In this document: in pieces, positions 8,924-17,407 of the stretch
Layout: each line of letters begins with the position of its first letter
How positions within the stretch are numbered: the first letter of the stretch is position 1
DNA from: Nonomuraea endophytica
GTDB lineage: Bacteria > Actinomycetota > Actinomycetes > Streptosporangiales > Streptosporangiaceae
DNA: 64,000 bases
Direction: 5' to 3'
Assembly (NCBI RefSeq): GCF_014203235.1
Contig: NZ_JACHIN010000023.1
Location: 90,272 to 154,271 of the forward strand
Notes under the pieces: generated by a model
Database searches by the model: none
Told to the model about the DNA's origin: nothing
What the model saw: only the letters and a program-made list of their open reading frames with translations
Translations under genes and position numbers: made by a program

Positions 8924-9820
8924 ATGATCACACTACGCGGGCTGACCAAGCGCTATGGCGCGCGCACCGCGGTCGACGACCTCACCCTGGAGGTACGGCC
9001 CGGCGCCGTGACGGGGTTCCTGGGCCCGAACGGCGCCGGGAAATCGACCACGATGCGCATGATCCTCGGACTCGACCGGCCGGACGCGGGCACGGCGCTC
9101 GTGGGCGGCCGGCCGTACCAGAAGATCGAGAACCCGCTGCGGACGGTCGGCGCGCTGCTGGACGCGCGCGCGGTGCATCCGGGGCGCTCGGCGCGGGCGC
9201 ATCTGCTGGCGCTGGCCCGCAGCAACGGCATCGGCCGGGCCCGGGTCGGCGAGGTGCTGGAGATCGTCGGGATGGACCGCGCGGCGGGGCGGCGCGCGGG
9301 CGCGCTGTCGCTGGGGATGAGCCAGCGGCTAGGGATCGCGGCGGCGCTGCTGGGCGATCCGGCGGTGCTGATGTTCGACGAGCCGGTCAACGGGCTCGAC
9401 CCGGACGGCGTGCGCTGGATCAGGCGGCTGATGCGCGGCCTGGCCGACGAGGGCAGGACGGTCTTCGTCTCCAGCCATCTGATGAGCGAGATGCAGCTGA
9501 CCGCCGACCACCTGGTGGTGATCGGGCGCGGGAAGCTGATCGTGGACGCGCCGCTGGGCGAGGTGGTCGCGGCGAGCGCGGTGCGGATCCGCTCCCCGCA
9601 CGCCGGAGACCTCGCGGTACGGCTGCGCGCCGCCGGCGTCGAGGTGTCCAGGACGGGCGAGAGCCAGCTCGTGGCCACCGGCGCGAGCACCGAGCGGATC
9701 GGCGACCTGGCCCACGAGGCGGGCATCAGGCTGCACGAGCTGAGCGCCCAGGAGGCCTCGCTGGAGCAGGCCTTCCACGAACTGACCGCGGACAGCACCG
9801 AATATGGGAGCCGAGTATGA
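8924..9820 (+). CDS. ABC exporter ATP-binding protein
   Basis: A 298-residue ABC ATPase of the DrrA/CcmA type. Walker A is GPNGAGKST (about 35-43), the signature loop is the variant LSLGMSQRLGIA in place of LSGGQ, Walker B is AVLMFDEP (about 147-154), and the switch His sits in VSSHLMSE. A C-terminal extension of about 80 residues is typical of drug-exporter ATPases. It powers the permease encoded next, whose ATG overlaps its TGA. The start is leaderless. Together with the downstream kinase and regulator it forms a four-gene arrangement common in actinobacteria, where the two-component system controls the exporter. Confidence 0.92.
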   Translation: MITLRGLTKRYGARTAVDDLTLEVRPGAVTGFLGPNGAGKSTTMRMILGLDRPDAGTALVGGRPYQKIENPLRTVGALLDARAVHPGRSARAHLLALARSNGIGRARVGEVLEIVGMDRAAGRRAGALSLGMSQRLGIAAALLGDPAVLMFDEPVNGLDPDGVRWIRRLMRGLADEGRTVFVSSHLMSEMQLTADHLVVIGRGKLIVDAPLGEVVAASAVRIRSPHAGDLAVRLRAAGVEVSRTGESQLVATGASTERIGDLAHEAGIRLHELSAQEASLEQAFHELTADSTEYGSRV

Positions 9821-10593
9821 GACGGGCGATCTCCGCCGAGTGGGTCAAGCTGTGGTCGGTCCGTTCGACCTGGTGGTGCCTGATGGGCGCCGCGGCGCTG
9901 ATGGTGCTGGCCTCGGTCACGGTGGCCGCGGCGCTGGGCTCGCACAACGGGCAGCCGCGCACCGAACGGCTGGCCGCCACCGAGCCGGTCGTGTCGGCGG
10001 CGATCTTCGCCCAGTTCGCGCTGGTGGCGCTGGCGATGCTGGTGGTGACCTCGGAGTACTCCTCCGGCGGGATCCGGGTGGCGCTGCAGGCGACGCCGAT
10101 CAGGGGACGGCTGCTGGCGGCGAAGGCGCTGGTGGTGGCGCCGGTGATGTTCGTCACCGGGGTGGTGAGCGGGGCCGTGGGGGCGGTGCTGACGTACGTG
10201 CTGCTGCGGATGGAGCCGTTCAGGGCGCCGGTCACGCTGGCGGCCGGTGAGACGGTGGGTGACCTGGTCAGGCTGGGGGCGTTCTGCGCGCTGGTGGGCG
10301 TGCTGACCGTCGGCGCGGGTGCGGCGCTGCGCAGCGCCGCGGGGACGCTGACCGTGGTGTTCCTGCTGATGATGGGGCTGCCGCTGCTGATCATGATGAC
10401 CGGCGCGCCGGCGCTGATCGACGCCTCGATGCGGCTGCCGATGTTCGCCGGGCTGGCGTTCATGGAGAGCGTGGAGAACATGACGGGCGGGCCGATGCCG
10501 TACGCGGCGGGCGAGGGCCTGGCGTGGCTGCTGGTGTGGACGGCGGCGGCCCTGGCCGCCGGGTACGTCGTCCTGCGCCGGCGCGACGCCTAG
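9817..10593 (+). CDS. ABC exporter permease
   Basis: A 258-residue membrane protein with six hydrophobic helices, of the ABC-2 / DUF3533-like exporter type. The first cytoplasmic segment (Arg-Ala-Ile-Ser-Ala-Glu-Trp-Val-Lys-Leu-Trp-Ser-Val-Arg-Ser-Thr) is the classic start of actinobacterial drug-export permeases. It overlaps the ATPase stop by ATGA with GGGAG upstream, so the two are translationally coupled. It acts with the ATPase to export an unknown small molecule, or possibly to sense envelope stress. Confidence 0.88.
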   Translation: MRRAISAEWVKLWSVRSTWWCLMGAAALMVLASVTVAAALGSHNGQPRTERLAATEPVVSAAIFAQFALVALAMLVVTSEYSSGGIRVALQATPIRGRLLAAKALVVAPVMFVTGVVSGAVGAVLTYVLLRMEPFRAPVTLAAGETVGDLVRLGAFCALVGVLTVGAGAALRSAAGTLTVVFLLMMGLPLLIMMTGAPALIDASMRLPMFAGLAFMESVENMTGGPMPYAAGEGLAWLLVWTAAALAAGYVVLRRRDA

Positions 10594-10596
10594 ACT
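10591..10596 (+). promoter_or_regulatory. -10 element of a possible leaderless promoter (histidine kinase)
   Basis: TAGACT lies 8 bases before the GTG at 10605 and overlaps the permease stop codon. No Shine-Dalgarno precedes that GTG, so an internal leaderless promoter would explain the start. Confidence 0.4.
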
Positions 10597-10604
10597 GCGC
10601 AGCC

Positions 10605-11717
10605 GTGGCGGGACCTTTCGGGATGGGACTCATCGGGATGCGACTGGCCGGCGTGCTCGCCGGGCTGCTGTCCGGCCTGCTCGAACTCGCTCTGCTGGCC
10701 GTCGCCTGGCCCGCCAGGCGACGGTGGGGCCCGGCGGTCATGCGGCTCGAACACCGCCGGCTGACCTGGCTCGGCCTGGACGGCGACCCCCGGCCGCCCT
10801 CCTACCCCTACCTCGCGCTGCGGGCGCTGCTGGGCGTCACCGGCGGATACGCGGTGTTCGCGCTGCTCTTCGTCGCCGGGCTGTTCCTGGCCGGCTCGGC
10901 GTGGTCGCTGATCACCGGCAGCTCGGACATCGTCTCGCTGTCCTTCCCCGGCCTGCACCTGGAGACGATGAGCTGGACGATCGGGCTGAGCGGCGGCCTG
11001 GTCGTGCTCGCGCTGGCCGGCGGCGCGGTGGAGTCGGTCGCGTGGGCGGAGCGGCGGCTGGCCGTGCTCTTCCTCGGGCCGGGACCGGAGGAGCTGATGC
11101 GGCGGCGTATCGCCGAGCTCACCGACACCAGGCTCGGCATCGTGCGCGCCGTCGACGACGAGCGGCGCAGGATCGAGCGGGACCTGCACGACGGCGTGCA
11201 GCAGCACGGCGTGGCGCTGGCCATGCTGCTCGGCCGGGCCCGCCACAGCCCGGCCGCCGCGCCGGAACTCGTCGACCAGGCCTACGCCGAGTCGCGCAGG
11301 CTCCTCGACGAACTGCGCAGCGTCGCCTGGCGCGTCTACCCCACCGCGCTCGACGAGCTCGGGCTGAGGGCCGCGCTCGACGGAGTCGCCGAGCGCGCGG
11401 GCGTCCCCGTCACCGTCCGGTACGGCCTGCGCGCCCGCCCCGTCTCCGAAGTCGAGACCGCCCTGTACTTCGTGGCCCGCGAGGCCATCACCAACGCCGT
11501 CAAGCACGCGCACGCCCGTGACATCCTGGTCGATCTGCGCGAGGAAGGTGAGGCGATGGTGGTGATGACGGTCTCCGACGACGGCGGGGGCGGCGCCGAT
11601 CCGGCGGGCGGCGGCCTGTCCGGGCTGGCCAGGCGGGTGCGGGCGCTCGACGGCCGGTTCGAGGTGGTCAGCGGCGCTGACGGGACGACCGTGCGGGCGG
11701 TGCTGCCGTGCGGCTGA
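10605..11717 (+). CDS. NarL-type sensor histidine kinase
   Basis: A 370-residue kinase with four N-terminal membrane helices (about 10-150). The HisKA_3 dimerisation domain carries RDLHDGVQQH, with phospho-acceptor His195. The HATPase domain shows the N box (NAVKHAHA, about 295) and the G box SDDGGGGADP near the end. Four helices with little extracellular sequence suggest intramembrane sensing, often of envelope stress or of the linked ABC exporter. The start is uncertain: GTG 10605 is supported by the -10 element, but ATG codons at 10623 and 10638 are possible. It overlaps the response regulator by 10 bases. Confidence 0.88.
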   Translation: MAGPFGMGLIGMRLAGVLAGLLSGLLELALLAVAWPARRRWGPAVMRLEHRRLTWLGLDGDPRPPSYPYLALRALLGVTGGYAVFALLFVAGLFLAGSAWSLITGSSDIVSLSFPGLHLETMSWTIGLSGGLVVLALAGGAVESVAWAERRLAVLFLGPGPEELMRRRIAELTDTRLGIVRAVDDERRRIERDLHDGVQQHGVALAMLLGRARHSPAAAPELVDQAYAESRRLLDELRSVAWRVYPTALDELGLRAALDGVAERAGVPVTVRYGLRARPVSEVETALYFVAREAITNAVKHAHARDILVDLREEGEAMVVMTVSDDGGGGADPAGGGLSGLARRVRALDGRFEVVSGADGTTVRAVLPCG

Positions 11718-12346
11718 TCCTGGCCGACGACGCGGTCCTGCTGCGCGAGGGACTGATCAGGCTGCTGGAGGACGCCGGTCACGAGGTGGCGGCGGCGGTC
11801 GGCGACGCCGGGGCCCTGCTGGCGGCGGTCGAGGAGCATCGGCCCGAGGTGGCCGTGGTGGACGTGCGGATGCCGCCCACCCACACCGACGAGGGCCTGC
11901 GGGCGGCGCTGGAGATCCGTTCGCGCCGGCCCGAGGTCGGCGTGCTGGTCCTGTCGCAGTACGTGGAGAAGACCTACGCGGCCCGGCTGCTGTCCGGCAC
12001 CGGCGTCGGCTACCTGCTGAAGGACCGGGTCTCCGAGGTCGGGGAGTTCCTGGACGCGCTGGAGCGGGTGCGGGCCGGCGGGACCGTCCTGGATCCCGAG
12101 GTGGTCAGGCAACTGCTGGCCCGTACCTCGCACGCCGACCCGCTGGCCCGGCTGAGCGCGCGCGAGCGCCAGGTCCTGGAGCACCTGGCGCAGGGCCTGG
12201 CCAACACGGCGGTCGCCGAGCGGCTGCACGTGTCGCTCAGCACGGTGGAGAAGCACGTCAACGCGATCTTCGACAAGCTGGAGCTGCCGCAGCACGGGGA
12301 CTACAACCGCCGCGTGCTGGCCATCCTGCGCTACCTGGACGACTAG
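11708..12346 (+). CDS. NarL/LuxR-family response regulator
   Basis: A 212-residue regulator with an N-terminal receiver domain: acidic pair at 6-7, phospho-acceptor Asp52 in VVDVRMPP, and the switch Lys in LLKDRV. A C-terminal LuxR helix-turn-helix (about 148-205) has the LSARERQVLEHLAQG start typical of the family. It starts with a GTG inside the kinase gene, so the pair is translationally coupled. The likely target is the upstream ABC operon. The gene ends 18 bases from the convergent Cys-rich gene. Confidence 0.93.
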   Translation: MRLILADDAVLLREGLIRLLEDAGHEVAAAVGDAGALLAAVEEHRPEVAVVDVRMPPTHTDEGLRAALEIRSRRPEVGVLVLSQYVEKTYAARLLSGTGVGYLLKDRVSEVGEFLDALERVRAGGTVLDPEVVRQLLARTSHADPLARLSARERQVLEHLAQGLANTAVAERLHVSLSTVEKHVNAIFDKLELPQHGDYNRRVLAILRYLDD

Positions 12347-12363
12347 CCGGCCCTGGGCGGTTT

Positions 12364-12609
12364 CTAGACGTAGGCGTCGGCGCGGTCGACTATGCCGGTG
12401 GCGCCTTCCTGGCGGGCGCAGTGGGCGCAGCAGTACCAGGCGCGGTCCACCTGGACACCGTGGCCGATCACCCGCGCGCCGCAGTGTTCGCAGATGGGCG
12501 CCATCGCCTGGATCGCGCACTGGAAGGAGTCGAACGTGTGCACCGCACCCTGCGCGTGCACTTCGAAGCTCATGTCGTAGTCGTTGCCGCAGGTCTCGCA
12601 GGCTGCCAT
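12364..12609 (-). CDS. Cys-rich mini-protein, likely zinc-binding
   Basis: An 81-residue protein with ten Cys arranged as Cys-x-x-Cys (residues 4-7), one Cys in the middle (DSFQCAIQA), Cys-x-x-Cys (PICEHCG) and a terminal Cys-Cys-x-x-Cys. The pattern is that of a treble-clef or double zinc ribbon, and similar short proteins are sometimes annotated as prokaryotic metallothionein-like. Function is unknown. The ATG at 12609 is chosen over an upstream in-frame ATG because GAGAGGAG lies 7 bases before it and the extra N-terminus is Arg-rich filler. It stands alone, convergent with the response regulator. Confidence 0.7.
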   Translation of the reverse strand: MAACETCGNDYDMSFEVHAQGAVHTFDSFQCAIQAMAPICEHCGARVIGHGVQVDRAWYCCAHCARQEGATGIVDRADAYV

Positions 12610-12691
12610 GGCCGTGCTCCTCTCGTTGGTCGATGCGTGGCGGAAATACCCCCTTCCACCTCGCCTTTTCCCCAACGGCGTCCCATATTCT

Positions 12692-13783
12692 TCACCGCCG
12701 GGCGGCGGCCACGAGCAGCGGGACGGCGAGCAGGGCCAGCGACGCCAGCGCCGCCGCCAGGCCGAACGCCGCGGACAGGGCGCCGACCAGGAGCGGGCTG
12801 GCCACGAAGCCCGCGTAGGAGATGGTGGAGATCGCGGCCACCAGCGAGCCGCCCGGGTCGTCGGCGGCCGCGCGGCTCAGCAGGGCCGGGACCGGCGGGC
12901 CGAGCGCCAGGCCGGTCAGCGCGAAGCCGGCCAGCGCCCAGGCGGGCGAGGGCGCGAGACCGGCCAGGACGATGCCGGCGCCGCCGCCCAGGCCGGCGAC
13001 GGCCAGCAGCGTGCGGGTGCCGAGTCTCGGCCAGACCTGGGCCAGCAGGCGTCCCACGGTCAGGGCGGCCATGTAGACGGCGGGGGCGGAGCCGGACAGC
13101 AGGGCGGTGGCGCCCAGGTGGTCCTCCAGGAGCAGGGCCGACCACTGCTCGACCGCGTTCTCGATGATCAGCACGCAGGCGGCCAGGGCGCCCAGGAGTG
13201 CCGCCTGACGCCAGGGGGTGGGGGTGCGGCTCGCCGTACCGGATGGTGGGCCCTGGGGAAGGGACAGCGGCGCGAGCGCCGCGCCCAGCACCAGCACCAG
13301 CACCGCGACGGCGACCAGCGCGGGTCCCGGGCCGACGCCGAGCTGCCTGGCCAGGCCGGTGGCGGGCGCGGCGGCGATGACGGCCAGCGGGAAGGCCGCG
13401 TACACCGGCTGGAACAGCCTGCGCCCGCTCTGCCGCTCGGCCCGGCCTGTGGCGAGGTTCAGCGTGACGTCCAGCGCGCCGCTGGCCGCGCCGAGCAGCA
13501 GCAAAGCCCCCGCCAGCAGGTACGGCCCGCCGCCGACGGCCCCGGCGACCGCCAGGATGCTCAGGCCGAACAGCGCGGTGGCGATGGTGAGCCCGGCGCG
13601 CTCCCTGCCTCTGGCCAGGCGTCCGGCCAGCGCCATTGCCGGGATCGCGCCCACCGGGACCCCGCTCAGCGCGAGCCCGAGGTCGGCCGTGGAGATCGCG
13701 AGGTGTTCCTTGACCGCGGGTAGCAGCGCCGCCCACGAGCCCCAGAACACCCCCCAGACAGCGCAGACCAGGATGAGCGGCAC
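12692..13783 (-). CDS. MFS transporter, about 12 TM (YbjJ/FucP-like)
   Basis: A 363-residue multi-pass membrane protein. The first helix reads Leu-Val-Cys-Ala-Val-Trp-Gly-Val-Phe-Trp-Gly-Ser-Trp-Ala-Ala, followed by a LAGRLARGRERAG loop at the motif A position. It resembles sugar-permease-like MFS proteins (YbjJ group). The likely GTG start at 13783 is 2 bases after the stop of the 904-residue protein gene, giving a tightly coupled operon. Residues upstream of that GTG in the longer frame are shadow coding of the neighbouring gene. Substrate unknown. Confidence 0.75.
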   Translation of the reverse strand: MPLILVCAVWGVFWGSWAALLPAVKEHLAISTADLGLALSGVPVGAIPAMALAGRLARGRERAGLTIATALFGLSILAVAGAVGGGPYLLAGALLLLGAASGALDVTLNLATGRAERQSGRRLFQPVYAAFPLAVIAAAPATGLARQLGVGPGPALVAVAVLVLVLGAALAPLSLPQGPPSGTASRTPTPWRQAALLGALAACVLIIENAVEQWSALLLEDHLGATALLSGSAPAVYMAALTVGRLLAQVWPRLGTRTLLAVAGLGGGAGIVLAGLAPSPAWALAGFALTGLALGPPVPALLSRAAADDPGGSLVAAISTISYAGFVASPLLVGALSAAFGLAAALASLALLAVPLLVAAARR

Positions 13784-13785
13784 GC

Positions 13786-16500
13786 CTACCGACGCTGCCA
13801 CACGGCGGCCCGGCCGCCTTCGCCGTCGCAGGCGCGTTGCCACAGCACGGGCCAGCCGCCCCTTCCCAGCCAGGCGGCGGGGGCGAGCAGGCCGTGGGCG
13901 GCGATCCGGTCCCAGAAGGCGTCGAGGTCGGCGCCGAGCTCCAGGGCGCCGGGGCGGGCGTGGTGCCAGGGGCCGTCCTCGTCGGCGAGGCTGGAGGCCG
14001 GGTATCCGGGGATCTCCACGGCGGCCGGGCGCGCCACCGCCTCCAGGCCGTCGGACGGTCCCCAGGAGGTGACGGCCATGGTCAGCGCGCACAGCACGCC
14101 GGTGCCCGGACGGCGGGCCATCGCGCGGGCCAGCCGAGTGTCGCCGGCGCCGGCCAGGTCGCCCAGCGCCCTGCGCAGCCGCACCGCCACCAGCTCGGCC
14201 GTCCTGGCCTGGGCGATCGCCTCGTGCCTGGCCAGCTTCCGCAGCGAACCCAGCATCGGCTCGTCCCTGACCAGCGGCGCCACCCGGGCGGCCAGCGCGG
14301 GCTCAAGACCGCCGATCGCGACGCTCATCGGCCGGACGCCGGTCAGCGCCCAGAGCCCGGCGGCGCCGAACGCGTCGAGCGCGCCGCCGCACGCCCGCTC
14401 CAGCTCATCCCGACCGGCCCGCCGCAGAGCCACGAGACCGGCCTCGGCGTCCTCGTGGGGCGCGCCCCGGACGAGCGCGGACAGCTCGGGCAGCGCGTCC
14501 GCGAGCGCCCGCTCGGCCAGGGCCGTCAGCGGCTCCCCGGCCTCGCGGAACAACCGTCCAGGCCGCCGGCCGGGCCCCTTGACCGGCCGGGGCGCGCGCT
14601 CCGGCAGCCGTACCGACGGCACCGGCAGCCGGCCCACCCACGCCTGTACCCGGCGCTCCAGCTCCGCCTCCGGGTCGGCGTTGAACCTGGCCCGGATCTC
14701 CCCCACACGCCACCCGTACCGTTCGGGCTTGATCTCCAGGTTGGCCGTGATCTGTCCGTCGCCGTCGATGAGCGCGGCCAGCACGCTGCGTCCCTCCGAC
14801 GCCTCCTCCAGGTAGTACGGCCCGGCGATGCAGTTGCCCATGTAGGCGGCCCACTCGGCGGGGGTCCGCGGGTCGCGTGCCCAGCGGACCGTGACCGTGG
14901 TGCCGGGCACCTGGGCGCCCTCCAGCCGGGCCAGTTCGCCGGGCAGCGGGAAGACGCCGGTCAGGGCCTCGGCGACAGCCGTACCCGCGAGAAGCCCGTC
15001 GACCAGCTCCGCCCAGGTACGGCAGCGCGAGACCCGTCCGCCCAGCGACACGAGCTGCGCCGCGCCCGCCAGGGCCAGCGCGACCGACTCCAGCCGGGGC
15101 ACCAGCGGCGCGGGCTCGGCGGGCTCGGGGTCCCAGTCGCGGTGGGGGACGATCGGCCCGTGCGCGATCTCGGCGGCGTCGTGGCCGTGCGCGGCGGCGA
15201 GGGCGTCGGCCAGATCGGCCAGCCAGAGCAGGTCGCCCACCACCTCGGTCCCGTCCTGCCGCGCGGACAGCGGCTCGGCGCCGCCGCACAGGACCGGCTG
15301 GGTCCAGGTGCGGGGCGAACGGGCCTGGCTCAGGGGCACCGCCGCGCGCCAGGCGCTCAGGTCGCGGCCGGCCCACTGCCGCAGGTCCCCGTGGACGCGC
15401 TCGGGGATGTCGGCCAGCAGTTCCTCGACCCCTTCCAGCACCACGACGCCGTAGTCGCGGGCCCTGGGCAGCCGCTGGCGGGCCAGGTCGGCACGGTCCG
15501 GCCACCTGGCCAGGTCGCGGACGTAGGGGCCGGGGCGCGGCGGCAGCCCGGACAGCTTGCGCGGACCCTTCACCTTCGCGGCGGCGGCGTTGAGCTGCGC
15601 GGTCATGCTCGCCAGGGCCGCCTCGGTCCCGAGGTCGGCCACCGCCACCGAGGTACGTAGCAGGACGGTCGCGGCCATCGCGTCCTCGACCGCCGCCTGC
15701 AGCATGACCGACCAGTCGGTGGGGCCCGGCGTCCAGCGGGCGGCGTCGGCCAGCGACGGCGTCTCGCCGACGGTCATCCGGAGGCGGCGCAGCAGTTGCT
15801 CGTCGGCGTGGTGCCGGTAGAGCTCGCGCAGCTCGTCCTCACGGTCGACCTTCCCGTGCATCGCCAGCCTGGCCGCCCGCCGCGCGCCGGCCGCGTGGTG
15901 CGCGACGACCCGCTCCAACAGGTCCATGAGCAGCGCCGGCCTGCGGGGGTGTGGCACGTCCGCGAAGATCTGCCCCAGATGTACGGCCAGCCGCGACGCC
16001 CGCTCCCGCCCGACGATCCCGTCGTTCCCGGAGCATGCGCTCAGCAGGGTTTGCAGTTGCTCGGGGCCCAGGATGTCGCTGGCCGCCGAGGCCAGGGTGA
16101 GCGCGTCCCAGCGGCTCTCGGCCAGGGCCGTGGCGGCCGCGGCGCCGACCGGCTTGGTGGCGGCGGGCCCGAACAGCGCCACCAGCACCCCCGCGCGCTC
16201 CCCGAGCAGGTGGGCCCGCTCGGGCCCGAGCACCCGCAGCGCGGCGAGGACGGCATCGCGCCGGTCACCGGCCGCCCCGGCCAGCCGGGCGGAACGGAAC
16301 CCGTCGCCCAGGTCCACCCCGGCCCCTGCGGCGTCCTCGCCACCGGCGGCCACCAGCCGTCGCAGCTCCGCCAGTGCGGGAGCCGGGTCCAGCCCCTCGG
16401 GCCCCACGGCGACCGCCGCGCCCGGCCGTGGACGCGCGGGGTCCAGCACCCGGACCCGCAGGCCCGGGTGGGTCACCACGCCAAAGGCCAGCCGTGTCAT
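13786..16500 (-). CDS. Large protein with PcfJ-like core
   Basis: A 904-residue, Ala/Arg/Leu-rich soluble protein. Around residues 550-620 a segment begins MGNCIAGPYYLEEASEGRS, then two beta strands ending in a Leu-Glu-Ile-Lys, and a closing RARFNADPE. This order (Cys, Tyr-Tyr, small-molecule or metal-binding strands, Arg-x-Arg-x-Asn) resembles the PcfJ-like domain found in plasmid, phage and actinobacterial proteins of unknown function. The rest is helical and unrecognised. The ATG at 16500 is chosen because GGAGGGAGG lies just upstream; the longer frame adds 16 residues without support. It is followed 2 bases later by an MFS transporter gene. The PcfJ assignment is from pattern only. Confidence 0.6.
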   Translation of the reverse strand: MTRLAFGVVTHPGLRVRVLDPARPRPGAAVAVGPEGLDPAPALAELRRLVAAGGEDAAGAGVDLGDGFRSARLAGAAGDRRDAVLAALRVLGPERAHLLGERAGVLVALFGPAATKPVGAAAATALAESRWDALTLASAASDILGPEQLQTLLSACSGNDGIVGRERASRLAVHLGQIFADVPHPRRPALLMDLLERVVAHHAAGARRAARLAMHGKVDREDELRELYRHHADEQLLRRLRMTVGETPSLADAARWTPGPTDWSVMLQAAVEDAMAATVLLRTSVAVADLGTEAALASMTAQLNAAAAKVKGPRKLSGLPPRPGPYVRDLARWPDRADLARQRLPRARDYGVVVLEGVEELLADIPERVHGDLRQWAGRDLSAWRAAVPLSQARSPRTWTQPVLCGGAEPLSARQDGTEVVGDLLWLADLADALAAAHGHDAAEIAHGPIVPHRDWDPEPAEPAPLVPRLESVALALAGAAQLVSLGGRVSRCRTWAELVDGLLAGTAVAEALTGVFPLPGELARLEGAQVPGTTVTVRWARDPRTPAEWAAYMGNCIAGPYYLEEASEGRSVLAALIDGDGQITANLEIKPERYGWRVGEIRARFNADPEAELERRVQAWVGRLPVPSVRLPERAPRPVKGPGRRPGRLFREAGEPLTALAERALADALPELSALVRGAPHEDAEAGLVALRRAGRDELERACGGALDAFGAAGLWALTGVRPMSVAIGGLEPALAARVAPLVRDEPMLGSLRKLARHEAIAQARTAELVAVRLRRALGDLAGAGDTRLARAMARRPGTGVLCALTMAVTSWGPSDGLEAVARPAAVEIPGYPASSLADEDGPWHHARPGALELGADLDAFWDRIAAHGLLAPAAWLGRGGWPVLWQRACDGEGGRAAVWQRR

Positions 16501-16526
16501 GATCCTCCCTCCGCTTTCCACGGTAA

Positions 16527-16539
16527 GGATCACGTATCC
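16527..16539. promoter_or_regulatory. Short dyad upstream of the PcfJ-like gene
   Basis: GGAT and ATCC flank CACGT, making a 13-base dyad 27 bases before the start codon of the PcfJ-like gene. It could be an operator or chance; nothing else supports it. Confidence 0.2.
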
Positions 16540-16619
16540 GAAATACACCTGCTTTTCGGGTGCTCAGATCGGCTGGGCAGAGACACGTCCGTGCGGAGAG
16601 GTGGCGTCTCTGCGCGTGA

Positions 16620-17063
16620 TCAGCTGAACCGGGCCTTGCCCCGCTTGTTCCAGCCGCCGTCGACGTCGATGTAGTCCTTGGCGTACCAGTTCGTGAACTG
16701 CTTGAGCGCACGGGCGGCGCTGCCGGCGTACTCGATCTTGTCGGGGTTCCAGAGGCCGAGCTTGTGGTAGCGGTAGAGCTCCGTCCCGGCCTGCTCCTCG
16801 GACTTGGGCGGGTGGGTGTCGCCGTTCCGCAGGTCGTTCCAGGCGCGGCCCTTGGCGGTCAGGGCGCCGTCGCGGCCGATGAGCTCGTGCTTGCAGTAGG
16901 TGCGGTGCTGCCGCTTGGCGACCTTGGAGTTGTCGGAGTACTCGACCCGGTTCGGGGCGAAGGCGCACTTCTCTTTGGCGGCGGAAGCCGTACCGGGGAA
17001 GAGGGTGAGGGCGCCGAGCGCACCGGCGGCGAGGGCGGCCGTGATGATCGTTCTGGTGTTCAT
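16620..17063 (-). CDS. Secreted protein of unknown function
   Basis: A 147-residue protein with a Sec signal peptide (MNTRTIITAALAAGALGAL, then Ala-Ser-Ala cleavage near residue 28). The mature part of about 120 residues is basic and rich in Lys, Tyr, Trp and Asn, with two Cys near its start that may pair. I do not recognise a family. The ATG at 17063 is chosen because the signal peptide begins there; the frame extends 42 codons upstream through sequence that looks non-coding. It is divergent from the two tiny ORFs at 17.2-17.6 kb, with 176 bases between. Confidence 0.7.
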   Translation of the reverse strand: MNTRTIITAALAAGALGALTLFPGTASAAKEKCAFAPNRVEYSDNSKVAKRQHRTYCKHELIGRDGALTAKGRAWNDLRNGDTHPPKSEEQAGTELYRYHKLGLWNPDKIEYAGSAARALKQFTNWYAKDYIDVDGGWNKRGKARFS

Positions 17064-17144
17064 GCAGATGAAGATGCCCGCCCAGTCCCAAGGCCGTTTC
17101 TCGGTCACCACCCGGTTGCGTAACGGAAGTCCAGGAGAAATGCG

Positions 17145-17174
17145 TTGAGAGTGGCACCGGGTGGCGGTTAGGTT
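17145..17174 (+). promoter_or_regulatory. Promoter candidate for the first tiny ORF
   Basis: TTGAGA and TAGGTT are separated by 18 bases, a sound sigma-70-type promoter, 66 bases upstream of the 29-codon ORF. A GGTTGC / GCAACC dyad follows in the leader. Confidence 0.45.
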
Positions 17175-17239
17175 GCAACTGCCTGCCAACCCGGCGGCAA
17201 CCGGTCCGGGTGACCGTGGAAGCGAGAGGGGGGCGGACC

Positions 17240-17329
17240 ATGCGACGCGTCAGGAAGATCAAGCCATCGACCAAGAAACGCCCTGAGCTGGACCTGCGCA
17301 CCCCGTCGGGGCGACGACTTCCTTACTGA
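17240..17329 (+). CDS. Tiny basic ORF A (29 aa), DLRxxSGR motif
   Basis: A 29-codon ORF with a good Shine-Dalgarno (GAGAGGGGGG) and a promoter candidate upstream. The peptide is strongly basic (MRRVRKIKPSTKKR at the start) and then reads ELDLRTPSGRRLPY. The segment Leu-Asp-Leu-Arg-x-x-Ser-Gly-Arg recurs in ORF B, 79 bases downstream, which argues that both are real genes and paralogues. No signal peptide or membrane helix is present. Possible roles are a peptide precursor, a small nucleic-acid-binding protein or a regulator of a partner protein; nothing in the sequence decides this. It is too short to be certain. Confidence 0.4.
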   Translation: MRRVRKIKPSTKKRPELDLRTPSGRRLPY

Positions 17330-17338
17330 TTGTGGTCC

Positions 17339-17379
17339 TTACGACCAACTTACGGGTGGTTCTGTAGATAACATAGGTA
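17339..17379 (+). promoter_or_regulatory. Promoter-like region before tiny ORF B
   Basis: An unusually AT-rich island for this window holds TTACGG (17350-17355) and TAGGTA (17374-17379) 18 bases apart, with TAGATA (17365-17370) as an alternative -10. It sits 28-70 bases before ORF B. Confidence 0.35.
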
Positions 17380-17407
17380 ACAGAAACATCACGCCGGGGG
17401 GCTGAGG

